Below are positions 32,139-40,966 of a stretch of 64,000 nt of DNA, one piece after another (position 1 is the stretch's first letter; every line of letters begins with the position of its first letter). Below the pieces are notes generated by a model. The model saw nothing but the letters and a program-made list of their open reading frames with translations, made no database searches and was not told the DNA's origin. The stretch comes from Archangium primigenium (GTDB lineage Bacteria; Myxococcota; Myxococcia; Myxococcales; Myxococcaceae): assembly GCF_016904885.1 (NCBI RefSeq), contig NZ_JADWYI010000001.1, positions 1,488,001 through 1,552,000 on the forward strand, read 5' to 3'. Made by a program: the position numbers and the translations under genes.

Positions 32139-32855
32139 TCAGCGCGACTCGTCGTCCTTGGAGGTGAGCGACTCGGCCGTCCAGGGCCAGGTGTCGGGCG
32201 CGGACTCGTACTGGGCCAGGAGCTGGGAGGGGTCCTGGTAGATGGCGCGGCAGCCGGCCGTGCGCAGGTCGTCCTCGGGGAAGCCGCCGCAGCGCACGCC
32301 CACGCTCATGATGCCGAGCTTGCCGGCCGCCAGGGCGTCATAGGGCGTGTCCCCCACGACGACCACGGTGTGCGGCTGCGGGCGGCCGAGCCGCTCCAGG
32401 GCCGCGCTGAAGATGTCCGGGTGGGGCTTGCTCTTGGCGGCGTCGTCCTTGGTGGTCTCGCCGTCGGTCATGCCCTCGATGCGGCACAGGCGCAGGTAGC
32501 GCTCCAGCTCCTCGTCCTTGCAGGAGGAGGCCACGGCGACCCGCATGCCGTCCGCGCGCAGGCGCTGGAACAGCTCGCGCACCTCCGGGAAGGGGCGCAG
32601 CTTGGGCATGAACTCCCGCTGGAAGAGCGCGGAGCGGTAGTCCTCCAGCTCCTGGCCGAACTTCTCCAGCTCGTCCTCGGTGAAGAAGACGGGCAGCAGT
32701 TGATCCGCGCCCTTGCCAATCTGGCTGCGCACATGGGCGAAGGGCACATCCCGGCCGAACTCCAGGAACGCGCGCCGCCAGGCCTCGGCGTGCTCGTCCA
32801 CGGAGTCCACCAACGTGCCGTCCACATCGAAGATGACGTTCTGAACCAGCGCCAT
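32139..32855 (-). CDS. HAD-superfamily phosphatase (phosphoglycolate phosphatase-like)
   Basis: 238 residues from ATG 32855. All HAD motifs: I FDVDGTLVDS near residue 9, II VASSCKDE near 113, III SKPHPDIF near 150, IV VVGDTPYDALAA near 175. A helical cap between motifs I and II places it in subfamily IA with phosphoglycolate phosphatases and beta-phosphoglucomutase-like enzymes. The substrate cannot be fixed. Probably cotranscribed with the lipid kinase downstream. Confidence 0.9.
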   Translation of the reverse strand: MALVQNVIFDVDGTLVDSVDEHAEAWRRAFLEFGRDVPFAHVRSQIGKGADQLLPVFFTEDELEKFGQELEDYRSALFQREFMPKLRPFPEVRELFQRLRADGMRVAVASSCKDEELERYLRLCRIEGMTDGETTKDDAAKSKPHPDIFSAALERLGRPQPHTVVVVGDTPYDALAAGKLGIMSVGVRCGGFPEDDLRTAGCRAIYQDPSQLLAQYESAPDTWPWTAESLTSKDDESR

Positions 32856-32920
32856 ACCGTCGCACTCCTTCCTTCCCAAGGTGTGGACGGTCCGGGCGGG
32901 CTTCAACCCGGAAGGGCTCG

Positions 32921-33691
32921 CTAGGGCGTCTGCTCCCCCGCGAATGTCTTCTGTCCAACGGTGTAGCCCGCGGGCGGCGTGAGGGTGAAGGTCTCCGCGG
33001 GCAGCGCGGGGTTGAGCTCCGTGCGGGTGAGCACCGTCTGGGCCACGCGCTGGCCCCCGGCCCACTGCGTCAGCGTGCGGGGGACACACAGCGACAGGGC
33101 GGCCTCGCAGTGCTCGGCTTCCACGCGCACCTCGGAGGTGTCCGCGCCGCTGCGCATGCGCTTGGCGAGGAAGTCCATGGCGGGCCAGCGCAGCACGTAC
33201 GTCACCTCCACGTCGCTGCCCGGGGGGCGCACCGTGAGCTCCACCGCCTCGGGGGCGAGCGCGTGGGTGGCGCGGCGGGCGCTCACGCCCTCCCCGGGCA
33301 GCAGCGGGGCGCGGAAGCCCTCGGGCGCGAAGGGGTTGAAGAGCGCCGTGAGCGCGCCCACGCGCCGCTCCGGGGTGAGGTCGTCCTGGTAGGTGTAGAA
33401 GGCGCGCGCCGCGTCATCGCGCTCGACCAGGCGCGTGCCGTCCCAGGCCCAGGTGCGCTGGAGCGGGGCGCCGAGCGTGCCCAGCATCTTCTGGGGGGCG
33501 CGCCAGGCGAACTGGAAGCGCATCGTCTGCTCTCCCTCCTGGGCGCTGCCCTCCAGCACGTAGCTGGTGAGCCGGGTGTCCCGCGCCGCCAGGCGCTGCC
33601 GGGCGCCCGCGAGCAGGGCGGCGGGATCCTCGCCCTTGGGACAGCCGGTGAGCAGCACGAGCGACAGCGGGAGCAGGGCACGAGGGCGCAT
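32921..33691 (-). CDS. Lipoprotein, LolA/LolB-like fold suspected
   Basis: 256 residues. The lipoprotein signal LLPLSLVLLTGC places Cys17 as the lipidated residue. The mature part begins with a helix (DPAALLAGARQRLAARDTRL) and continues as antiparallel beta (TSYVLEGSAQEGEQTMRFQF, RTWAWDGTRLVERD). This resembles the single-sheet LolA/LolB lipoprotein-carrier fold, but no family can be named. Two cysteines near residues 210 and 217 may pair. It starts 91 nt downstream of the next lipoprotein's stop, with a hairpin between them. Confidence 0.75.
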   Translation of the reverse strand: MRPRALLPLSLVLLTGCPKGEDPAALLAGARQRLAARDTRLTSYVLEGSAQEGEQTMRFQFAWRAPQKMLGTLGAPLQRTWAWDGTRLVERDDAARAFYTYQDDLTPERRVGALTALFNPFAPEGFRAPLLPGEGVSARRATHALAPEAVELTVRPPGSDVEVTYVLRWPAMDFLAKRMRSGADTSEVRVEAEHCEAALSLCVPRTLTQWAGGQRVAQTVLTRTELNPALPAETFTLTPPAGYTVGQKTFAGEQTP

Positions 33692-33728
33692 GGGACTCGG
33701 GGGGAGCGAGGGGGCTGGAAACGACGAA

Positions 33729-33751
33729 GGCCCCGCTGTCGCCAGGGGGCC
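33729..33751 (-). terminator. Hairpin between two lipoprotein genes
   Basis: On the - strand GGCCCC and GGGGCC form a GC stem with an 11-nt loop, followed by TTCGTCGTTT. It lies 32 nt after the stop of the 116-residue lipoprotein gene. A plausible terminator although the T run is interrupted. Confidence 0.5.
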
Positions 33752-33782
33752 CTCGGGACTCCACGGGAAGTGGAGGGGACGA

Positions 33783-34133
33783 CTACTTCACCGCCACGCC
33801 GGTGGCCTGGGAGATGGGGAAGCCGATGATGGTGCCGCCCAGCGCGAAGATGCCGTGGCGGGGGGTGGTGCCGGCGGTGAGGATCTGCACCTTGTTGCCG
33901 CCCATGGCCTTGGCCTCGGTCACCAGCAGGCGGTTGACCACGGTGTCCAGGTCGCTCTGGACCAGGTCGATCACGTGGAAGATGGCGGTCAGGCCGAGCG
34001 CCGTGCCCTGGATCACCGCGATGGGGTCGCCACCGGAGGCGGAGACCTCGTTGTTGGAGACGATCGCCGTCTCCACGCTGGTGCACGCCACGAGACCGCT
34101 CGCCAGAATCGCCGAAACAATCGCCTTCTTCAT
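33783..34133 (-). CDS. Small lipoprotein of unknown function
   Basis: 116 residues. MKKAIVSAILASGLVAC is a classical lipoprotein signal (lipobox LVAC, Cys17). The mature part contains a helix (HVIDLVQSDLDTVVNRLLV) and a short beta segment (NKVQILTAGTTP), and ends in GGTIIGFPISQATGVAVK. This is similar in style to TRL-like small lipoproteins, though I cannot assign a family. It is transcribed alone, towards the hairpin at 33729-33751. Confidence 0.75.
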   Translation of the reverse strand: MKKAIVSAILASGLVACTSVETAIVSNNEVSASGGDPIAVIQGTALGLTAIFHVIDLVQSDLDTVVNRLLVTEAKAMGGNKVQILTAGTTPRHGIFALGGTIIGFPISQATGVAVK

Positions 34134-34351
34134 AGTGTGTTGCCTCCCAGAAGCGTTTGACGCCGACCGTCAGGCGGAGAACCAACCTCTCGTCCCCTCG
34201 TCTGGCCCGCGCGTTGCGCGGCGGTCGTAGCAAAGGCATCCCTCAAGTCAAGCAATGATGGCGCCGGGTGCGGGGCAGTCATCAGTGCGGCCCCCTTGCG
34301 CCGCGCATCCATTGAAATGCGCCCCGGGCGTTGCTACCCCGTGGCCTGCCC

Positions 34352-35338
34352 ATGGAGAGCGCCCCCGTTCGTTCCGCCCCCCGCCTCTGGCTGCACCTGC
34401 TGCTCTTCGTGCTGACCGTGGGGACGACGTCCTTCACCTTCGATCAGGCGTTTCCCAGTGGGCCCCTGCCGGAGCCGGAGCGACTGCGGCACGCGCTGGC
34501 CTTCAGCGCGGCGCTGCTGGCCATCCTCGGCGCGCACGAGATGGGGCACTACGTGCTCGCGCGCCTGCACGGGGTGGACGTGTCCCTGCCGTACTTCATC
34601 CCGCTGCCCTACCTGGGCATTGGCACCCTGGGCGCCGTCATCCGCATCCGCGATCGCATCCCCACGCGCAACGCCCTGGTGGACATCGGGGCGGCGGGCC
34701 CGCTCGCGGGACTCGTGGTGGCGCTGCCCCTGCTCGTCTGGGGCCTGGGCCACTCCACCTGGGTGGCCGCGCCCCCGGACACCGGGCTGTCGTTTCCCGG
34801 GGACACCTCGCTCTGGAACCTCGGGCGGCACGCGGGCGGGTGGGCCCTGGAGTCGCTCGGCCTCGTGGACCCGCCCCGGGAGGAGCCCCGGCTCTTCGGC
34901 TACCAGGCCCTCATCTTCAGCGACAGCCTGCTCATGCGCGGCCTCAAGGCGCTGGTGCTGGGCCCCCTGCCCGCGGGTCGCGACATCCAGGAGCACCCGG
35001 TGGTCATCGCCGGCTGGTTCGGCCTGCTGGTGACCCTGCTCAACCTCATGCCGGTCGGCCAGTTCGATGGTGGACACCTCGCGTACGCCCTGTGGGGGCG
35101 GCACGCGCGTCGCGTCGGTCAGGCCATGGCCCTGGTGCTGCTTTTCCTCACCCTCTTCTACACCTTCACCTGGGTCGTCTGGCTGCTGGTGGCCAGCAAG
35201 CTGGTGGGCTTCGGCCATCCGGAGGTCACCCGGCCATCCGAGCCATTGGGACTCGGGCGAAAGCTGGTATGCGGGCTATGCTTCCTCGCCTTGGCGGGGT
35301 GTGCCATGCCCGTGCCCATCCGAATGGTGATCTGGTGA
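34352..35338 (+). CDS. Site-2 protease family (M50) intramembrane metalloprotease
   Basis: 328 residues from ATG 34352; TTG 34331 would add 7 residues. The zinc motif HEMGH lies at residues 62-66 inside a TM helix (SAALLAILGAHEMGHYVLA). A GAAGPLAGL motif sits near 118. The third zinc ligand lies in LMPVGQFDGGHLAYAL near 240, the M50 NPDG-type site. About six TM helices in total. These proteases cut TM anchors of regulators such as anti-sigma factors or sterol-type transcription factors. The stop overlaps the next start by 4 nt (GTGA), so the zinc-ribbon membrane protein that follows is translationally coupled and might be partner or substrate. Confidence 0.92.
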   Translation: MESAPVRSAPRLWLHLLLFVLTVGTTSFTFDQAFPSGPLPEPERLRHALAFSAALLAILGAHEMGHYVLARLHGVDVSLPYFIPLPYLGIGTLGAVIRIRDRIPTRNALVDIGAAGPLAGLVVALPLLVWGLGHSTWVAAPPDTGLSFPGDTSLWNLGRHAGGWALESLGLVDPPREEPRLFGYQALIFSDSLLMRGLKALVLGPLPAGRDIQEHPVVIAGWFGLLVTLLNLMPVGQFDGGHLAYALWGRHARRVGQAMALVLLFLTLFYTFTWVVWLLVASKLVGFGHPEVTRPSEPLGLGRKLVCGLCFLALAGCAMPVPIRMVIW

Positions 35339-36594
35339 AGTACTTCTGTGAGGCGTGTGAGCGGCTCGTCCCCCCGGCATCCGTCCGGATGGAGGATGGC
35401 CTGCTCGTGGTCAAGTGCTCGCGCTGCAAGGTGGAGATGCGGGGCGAGCCCGAGACGGACGAGCGCCGGGCGCCTCCCCCCGCCGCGGTGGCGGCCGCCA
35501 AGGCGACCGAGCCGGACTCCTCCGTCATCTCCCTCGCCCTGGACGACGCCGAGCTCGACCCCATCCAGAGCGAGCCCACCCGGCGCATGGTGGTGCCCGC
35601 GGAGCTGCTCGCCGCCATCCAGGCCGAGGCCGAGGAGAGCCGCAAGAAGAGCAAGGAGGTCAAGAAGGGGCCCAAGGAGAAGAAGGCGCCCATGCCGGTG
35701 CTCACGCCCGCCCTGGAGTCCAAGCCCCAGCGCGCCCCGGAGCCCGTGCGGACGCCCGAGCCGATGCCGGCCGTGGTGGAGCCGGCCCCCAAGGCCCCCG
35801 AGCGCACGTACACGCCCGCGCCCGTGCGCGCGGCCGAGCCGGTGAAGCCGCGCGAGCGCGAGCGCGAGCGGGAGAAGTCTCCCCGCGCGGCCGCCGAGCC
35901 CGCGGCGGCCCCGAGCCTGACGGTGCTCAAGCTCTCGGAGGCGAAGTCGCGCGTTCCCTGGCCCGAGGGCGCCCCGGCCGCCGAGCCCACGCCGGCGCCC
36001 GTCGCGGCGGCGCCCGAGCCCACGCCGGCGCCCGAGCCCGAGCGCGCGCCGGGCCCCAACCTGCGCGTGGTGCGCGACAGCGGCTCGGCGCCCACGGTGG
36101 CCCCGGCCGCCGCGGCGGGGCCGGAAGATCCCTTCATGCCGCCCTCGGGCTTCTGTCCCAAGTGCATCGGCACGCGCAAGGAAGGCAGCGCGGTGTGCCC
36201 GCACTGCGGCCTGGACTTCTCGCGCTTCAAGCCGGACGAGCTGCGGCCCTCGCCGCTCGTGGCCTCCACGTGGCTGGGCGTGGTGGAGCTGTGGGAGACG
36301 AGGAGCGCGCACGACAAGGTGCTGGCGCTGGCGTCCGAGCGCGGGGAGTTGCCGGCGCTCGGGCGGCTCTACCGCATCCGCCTGGCGCGCCACCCGGAGG
36401 ATCCCATCGCCCAGCGCGGGCGCGAGGAGGTGGTGCGGCTGGCCTCGGCGGGCTCGCTGCTCATCCCCTCGGCGCCGCCGGACAAGCGCATGAAGATGCG
36501 CATGGCGGGTCTGGGCGTGGCCTTCCTCGTCCTGCTCGTCATCGCCGTGAGCATTGGCATGAAGGTGCGCCAGATGCTGGCGGGCTCGCCCTAG
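35335..36594 (+). CDS. Zinc-ribbon, Pro/Ala-rich protein with a C-terminal TM helix
   Basis: 419 residues from GTG 35335, overlapping the protease stop by 4 nt. A first zinc ribbon occupies residues 5-35: CEAC near 6 and CSRC near 31. A long Pro/Ala/Glu-rich linker (about 45-255) contains a RERERERE run. A second ribbon has CPKC near 279 and CPHC near 293. A helical domain of about 90 residues follows (WLGVVELWETRSAHDKVLALA). A single TM helix (LGVAFLVLLVIAVSIGM) ends the protein. Cytoplasmic sensor or scaffold with a membrane anchor is inferred. The position between an intramembrane protease and a redox kinase makes it a candidate substrate or adaptor. Confidence 0.8.
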   Translation: MKYFCEACERLVPPASVRMEDGLLVVKCSRCKVEMRGEPETDERRAPPPAAVAAAKATEPDSSVISLALDDAELDPIQSEPTRRMVVPAELLAAIQAEAEESRKKSKEVKKGPKEKKAPMPVLTPALESKPQRAPEPVRTPEPMPAVVEPAPKAPERTYTPAPVRAAEPVKPREREREREKSPRAAAEPAAAPSLTVLKLSEAKSRVPWPEGAPAAEPTPAPVAAAPEPTPAPEPERAPGPNLRVVRDSGSAPTVAPAAAAGPEDPFMPPSGFCPKCIGTRKEGSAVCPHCGLDFSRFKPDELRPSPLVASTWLGVVELWETRSAHDKVLALASERGELPALGRLYRIRLARHPEDPIAQRGREEVVRLASAGSLLIPSAPPDKRMKMRMAGLGVAFLVLLVIAVSIGMKVRQMLAGSP

Positions 36595-36607
36595 GCCGGT
36601 GCCTCCC

Positions 36608-37906
36608 ATGCGGGACGCCCAGGCCATCAACCTGTCCTGGCTCATGCGGCTGCGCTGGGGCGCGCTCCTGGGCCAGGTGGCCGTCATCCTCGGCGTGCAC
36701 CTGGGGCTGGGGCTCTCCCTGCGGCTCGGGCCGCTGTTCGCCACCGTGGCGGTGGGGGCCGTGAGCAACGCGCTGCTCGTGCCGTGGATGCGGCGGCGGC
36801 GCGGGCGGCCCGTCCCCGAGGCGCTCACCTGGGCGGTGATGGCGCTGGACGTGGGGCTGCTCACGGTGCTCCTGGAGCTGAGCGGCGGGGCCTCCAACCC
36901 CTTCAGTGCGCTGTACCTGGTGCACATCGCGCTCGCGGCGGTGGTGTTGCGCGCGGGGGGGTCCTGGGCGCTCACGGTGCTGGCCATCGGGTGCTTCGGC
37001 GAGCTGTTCGTGGGCGCGCCGGCGCACCACCACATCCACGACATGCGCATGCACCTGGAGGGCATGTGGGCGGCGTTCGCGCTGGCCGCGGCCTTCATCG
37101 TCTACTTCGTGCAGCGGGTGACGCGGGCGCTGGCGGCGCGCGAGGCGGAGCTGGTGGAGGCGCGCGCGGCGGCGGCGCGGCACGACAAGCTCACCGCCCT
37201 GGCCACGCTGGCCGCGGGCGCCGCGCACGAGCTGTCCACGCCCCTGTCCACCATCGCCGTGGTGGCGCGCGAGCTGGAGCGCCAGCTGGCGCGCGCGGGG
37301 CAGGATCCCTCGTCCCTGGAGGACGCGCGGCTCATCCGCGAGCAGGTGGCGCGCTGCCGGGACATCCTCGCGCGCATGGCCTCCGACGCGGGCGCCAGCC
37401 AGGGCGAGTCCCTGGTGTGGCTGGCCCCCGCGGACCTGGTGGCGCGCGCGCTGGAGGGGCTGCCCGGCGGCGAGCGGGTGCGCCCGGAGGTGGACGCGCG
37501 CGCGCGGCAGGAGCGGGAGCTGGTGTCGGCGCACGCCTTCACCCAGGTCATCCGGGGCGTGGTGAAGAACGCCCTGCAGGCCTCGCCCGCGGAGGCGCCC
37601 GTGCGGCTCGGGCTCGTGCGCGAGCCCCAGGCCTGGCGGCTCACGGTGGAGGACGCGGGCCCGGGCATGGCGCCCGAGGTGCTCGCGCGCGCGGGCGAGC
37701 CCTTCTTCACGACCAAGGCGCCCGGCGAGGGCATGGGCCTGGGGCTGTTCCTCACCCGCGCGCTGCTCGACCAGCTCGGGGGCCAGCTCGTGCTCGACTC
37801 CGGGCCGGGCCGGGGCACGCGCGTGGTGCTGACGTGGCCGGCCGGAGGGCCGCGACAATCCGCCACGTTGTCTCCGGAGGGCTCCCGGGTGCAAGTGGCG
37901 TCATGA
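36608..37906 (+). CDS. regB: RegB/PrrB-type redox sensor histidine kinase
   Basis: 432 residues from ATG 36608 (GTG 36599 would add 3). Six TM helices occupy about 12-170. The quinone-binding motif GGASNPF at residues 93-99 matches the GGxxNPF site of RegB. The H-box LATLAAGAAHELSTPLSTIA contains His207. A cysteine at 250 in EQVARCRDIL sits at the place of the redox-active Cys265 of Rhodobacter RegB (H+43 here, H+40 there). N, F and G boxes: VVKNALQAS, EPFFTTKAPGEGMGLGLFL. It should autophosphorylate according to quinone pool redox state. It overlaps the response regulator by 4 nt. No fused receiver. Confidence 0.88.
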   Translation: MRDAQAINLSWLMRLRWGALLGQVAVILGVHLGLGLSLRLGPLFATVAVGAVSNALLVPWMRRRRGRPVPEALTWAVMALDVGLLTVLLELSGGASNPFSALYLVHIALAAVVLRAGGSWALTVLAIGCFGELFVGAPAHHHIHDMRMHLEGMWAAFALAAAFIVYFVQRVTRALAAREAELVEARAAAARHDKLTALATLAAGAAHELSTPLSTIAVVARELERQLARAGQDPSSLEDARLIREQVARCRDILARMASDAGASQGESLVWLAPADLVARALEGLPGGERVRPEVDARARQERELVSAHAFTQVIRGVVKNALQASPAEAPVRLGLVREPQAWRLTVEDAGPGMAPEVLARAGEPFFTTKAPGEGMGLGLFLTRALLDQLGGQLVLDSGPGRGTRVVLTWPAGGPRQSATLSPEGSRVQVAS

Positions 37907-38457
37907 CGAGCCCGTTATCCGGCTCCGCGCCCACGCTCCTGCTCGTGGACGACGAGAGCGTGTTCCGCGAGCGCCTGGCCCGGGCCTTCCGCGAGCGGGG
38001 CTACGAGGTGACCACCGCCGGCTCCTACGAGGAGGGCCTCGCCCTGGCCTCGCGCGAGTCGCCGGAGATGGCGGTGGTGGACCTGCGCATGCCCGGGCGC
38101 GGCGGCCTGGAGCTGGTGCGGGACCTGCACGCGCTCGACGGCTCCACGCGCATCATCGTCCTCACCGGCTACGGCAGCATCTCCACGGCGGTGGAGGCGG
38201 TGAAGCTGGGCGCCTTCAACTACCTGCCCAAGCCCGCGGACGTGGATGATCTGCTGCTCGCCTTCTCGCGGGGGGCGGGCGAGTCCTCCCAGGTGACCGA
38301 GGACTTCCAGCCTCCCTCGCTCGCACGCGCGGAGTGGGAGCACATCCAGCGCGTGCTCACCGACTGTGGGGGCAACATCTCCGAGGCCGCCCGGCGCCTG
38401 GGCCTGCACCGCCGGTCCTTGCAGCGCAAACTCCAGAAGTACCCACCGGCCCAGTAG
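37903..38457 (+). CDS. regA: RegA/PrrA-type response regulator
   Basis: 184 residues from ATG 37903, overlapping the kinase stop by 4 nt. A receiver domain has the DDE acidic pair near 16, the phosphoacceptor Asp60 in VVDLRMPG, and FNYLPKPAD with its Lys near 107. The linker contains the family's WEHIQRVLTDCGGNISEAARRLGLHRRSLQRKLQK, a Fis-type helix-turn-helix (about 145-180). This combination is diagnostic of RegA/PrrA/ActR, global regulators of respiration, photosynthesis and redox metabolism in alphaproteobacteria. A GC hairpin follows directly after the stop. Confidence 0.92.
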   Translation: MTSPLSGSAPTLLLVDDESVFRERLARAFRERGYEVTTAGSYEEGLALASRESPEMAVVDLRMPGRGGLELVRDLHALDGSTRIIVLTGYGSISTAVEAVKLGAFNYLPKPADVDDLLLAFSRGAGESSQVTEDFQPPSLARAEWEHIQRVLTDCGGNISEAARRLGLHRRSLQRKLQKYPPAQ

Positions 38458-38477
38458 CGTCCGGCGCTCCACGGACG
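38458..38477 (+). terminator. Hairpin after regA
   Basis: CGTCCG and CGGACG separated by 8 nt start at the first base after the regA stop codon. There is no U-tract, so termination is only suggested. Confidence 0.35.
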
Positions 38478-38542
38478 TCGGGAGAACAGGTTGTGCCCGG
38501 CGGGGGGGGTTGATACGTCCGCTGCCAGGAGTGGCGCGCACC

Positions 38543-40963
38543 ATGATGCAAGAGCGGGAACGGCAGGCCGTCGAGCGCATGTTTCCGGGCGGCGGCGAGA
38601 TGGGCGCCCGGATGCGTGCCCACGACTGGTCCGCCACGCCCCTGGGCCCGGTGAGCACCTGGCCCCGGGAATTGCGCACCGTGGTGGGCATGGTGCTCGC
38701 CAATCACTTCCCCATGAACCTGTTGTGGGGCCCGGACCTCCTCCAGCTCTACAACGACGCCTACGTCCCGCTCATGGGGGACAAGCACCCGCATCACCTG
38801 GCCCAGCCGTGCCGCGTGACGTGGGCGGAGATCTGGCCCCAGGTGGGCCCCCGCTTCGATCGCGTGCTCACCACGGGCATCTCCGCCACGCACCAGCAGA
38901 CGCAACTGTTCCTGCACCGCCACGGCTTCCTCGAGGAGAGCTACTTCACCGACTCCTACGCGCCCCTGTGGGGCGAGAGCGGCCAGGTGGAGGGCGTGCT
39001 CGTCACCGTGGTGGAGAACACGGAGACCCTGCTCGCCGAGCGGCGGCTGCGCGCCCTCAAGGACCTGGCGGCGGAGACCGTGGGCGTGCGCACCTGGAGC
39101 GAGGCCCGTGGCCGCGTGGGCGAGGTGCTCGGGCGCAACCCCTTGGACGTGCCCTTCGCGCTGCTGTACCTCGTGGAGGACGCGGGCCGGAGCGCCGAGC
39201 TGTCCCTGGCGGTGGGGATGAGCCCCGGCGAGCGGGCGAGCCCCGCGCGGGTCGCCCTGGAGGCGCCCCCCCCCGGAGAGCCCTGGCCCCTGGCCGATGT
39301 CCTCCTGGGCGGCGAGGTGCGTCTGGAAAACCTGGAGGCCCGGCTGGGTCCCTTGCCCGGAGGCCCCTGGCCGGAGACCCCGCGCGAGGCGCTGGTGCTG
39401 CCGCTGCGGGATGGCGAGCGGTCGTGTTGCTCGGGGGTGCTCGTGCTGGGCGCCTCGCCCCGGCTGCGCCTGGACGCGGCCTACCAGGACTACTTGCGGC
39501 TGATGGCCCGGCAGGTGTCCACCGTGCTCGCGCGGTGCGTGGCGGAGGAGGCCCGGAGCGCGGCCCACCAGCGCGCCACCGACATCCTCGAGTCCCTGGG
39601 CGATGCCTTCCTCGCGGTGGACCGTGACTGGCGGCTCACGCACGTGAACTCCAACCTGGAGCGGCTCACGAAGCTCGACCGCGAGCGGATGCTGGGCCAG
39701 CGGCTGTGGGACCTCTGGCCGGGCCTGGAGCAGCCTCCGCTCAACTTCTGGTCGGAGTACCAGCGGAGCATGCGCGAGCGCGTGCCCGTGCGCTTCCTCG
39801 ATGCCTTCGCCGGCCACGACATCTGGACGGAGACGCGGGGCTTTCCCACGCCGGACGGCGGGCTGTCCGTGTTCATCCGCGACGTGAGCGAGCAGAAGCG
39901 CGCCGAGGCCGAGCGCGACCGCATCTTCAACCGCTCGAGGGATCTGCTGTGCGAGGTGGACTTCACCGGGCTCTTCCGGCGCGTCAACCCCGCGTGGAGC
40001 CAGGTGCTCGGCTGGAGCGAGGCGGAGCTCTTGCGCATGGGCTACCAGGACATCCTGCACCCCGAGAGCCTGGACACGTGCGCGGAGCACATGCGCACGC
40101 TGGGCCGGGGCGAGGCGGTGATGAACGTGGACGTGCGCCTGCGGCACGTAGATGGCTCCTACCGCTGGCTGTCCTGGAACGTCACGCCCGAGCCGAACAA
40201 GGAATTGGTGTCCGCGGTGGGCCGGGACGTGACCGAGGCCCGGCGCGCGGCCGAGGCGCAGCGCCAGCGCTCGGACTTCGAGAAGCAGCTCATCGGCATC
40301 GTCAGCCACGACCTGCGCAACCCCCTGGGCGCCATCTCCCTGGGGGCCCAGGCGCTGCTGCGGCGCGAGGTGCTGGACGCGGCGGCCACGCGGGCCGTGG
40401 TGCGCATCCTCTCCGTCTCCGAGCGCGCCACGCGCCTGGTGCGCGACCTGCTCGACTTCACCCAGGCCCGGCTCGGGGGCGGGCTGCCCATCCAGGTCCG
40501 GACACTGGACTTCCACGTCCTCACCCGTCAGGCGCTCGACGAGGTGCAGATGGGCTTTCCCGAGCGGGACTTCCGCCTGGAGCAGCGGGGGGACGGGCGC
40601 GGCGAGTGGGATGGCGATCGCATCTCCCAGCTGCTCACCAACCTGGTGACCAACGCGGCGAAGTACAGCCCCGCGCCCTCCTCCGTCTCGGTGAGCACGC
40701 GGGGCGAGGGGGACGGCATGGTGCTCGAGGTGCACAACCAGGGCATGCCCATCGCCCCGGAGCTCCGGACGCGGCTCTTCCAACCCCTGCAGCGCGGCCA
40801 GGGCCAGAACGCGTCGGCCGCGCGCAGCGTGGGGCTCGGGCTCTACATCGTGAAGCACATCGTGGACGCCCACGGCGGCGCCATCGAGGTGCGCTCCACG
40901 GACGAGGAGGGGACGACCTTCACCGTCCGTCTGCCCCGGCACCCGCCCGGCAAGTCGCCCTGA
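38543..40963 (+). CDS. Multi-PAS/GAF sensor histidine kinase
   Basis: 806 residues from ATG 38543; a longer in-frame start at 38366 lies inside regA. No TM segment, so it is a cytoplasmic sensor. In order: an N-terminal PAS-like domain (ATPLGPVSTWPRELRTVV, then FTDSYAPLWGESGQVEGVLV) at about 20-160, and a GAF domain at about 165-340. A PAS follows at about 350-455 (DILESLGDAFLAVDRDWRLTH), then a PAS/PAC at about 460-570. HisKA with His589 in IVSHDLRNPLGAI and an HATPase_c with NLVTNAAKYS and GLGLYIVKHIVDAHGG complete it. No response regulator gene is adjacent, so it is an orphan kinase. It converges with the SDR gene (3 nt gap). Signal unknown. Confidence 0.93.
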   Translation: MMQERERQAVERMFPGGGEMGARMRAHDWSATPLGPVSTWPRELRTVVGMVLANHFPMNLLWGPDLLQLYNDAYVPLMGDKHPHHLAQPCRVTWAEIWPQVGPRFDRVLTTGISATHQQTQLFLHRHGFLEESYFTDSYAPLWGESGQVEGVLVTVVENTETLLAERRLRALKDLAAETVGVRTWSEARGRVGEVLGRNPLDVPFALLYLVEDAGRSAELSLAVGMSPGERASPARVALEAPPPGEPWPLADVLLGGEVRLENLEARLGPLPGGPWPETPREALVLPLRDGERSCCSGVLVLGASPRLRLDAAYQDYLRLMARQVSTVLARCVAEEARSAAHQRATDILESLGDAFLAVDRDWRLTHVNSNLERLTKLDRERMLGQRLWDLWPGLEQPPLNFWSEYQRSMRERVPVRFLDAFAGHDIWTETRGFPTPDGGLSVFIRDVSEQKRAEAERDRIFNRSRDLLCEVDFTGLFRRVNPAWSQVLGWSEAELLRMGYQDILHPESLDTCAEHMRTLGRGEAVMNVDVRLRHVDGSYRWLSWNVTPEPNKELVSAVGRDVTEARRAAEAQRQRSDFEKQLIGIVSHDLRNPLGAISLGAQALLRREVLDAAATRAVVRILSVSERATRLVRDLLDFTQARLGGGLPIQVRTLDFHVLTRQALDEVQMGFPERDFRLEQRGDGRGEWDGDRISQLLTNLVTNAAKYSPAPSSVSVSTRGEGDGMVLEVHNQGMPIAPELRTRLFQPLQRGQGQNASAARSVGLGLYIVKHIVDAHGGAIEVRSTDEEGTTFTVRLPRHPPGKSP

Positions 40964-40966
40964 GCC

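Noticed and set aside
38366-38542. N-terminal extension of the multi-PAS kinase overlapping regA
   Set aside because: It overlaps the RegA helix-turn-helix code in another frame and has no sensible protein features; ATG 38543 starts a normal N-terminus.
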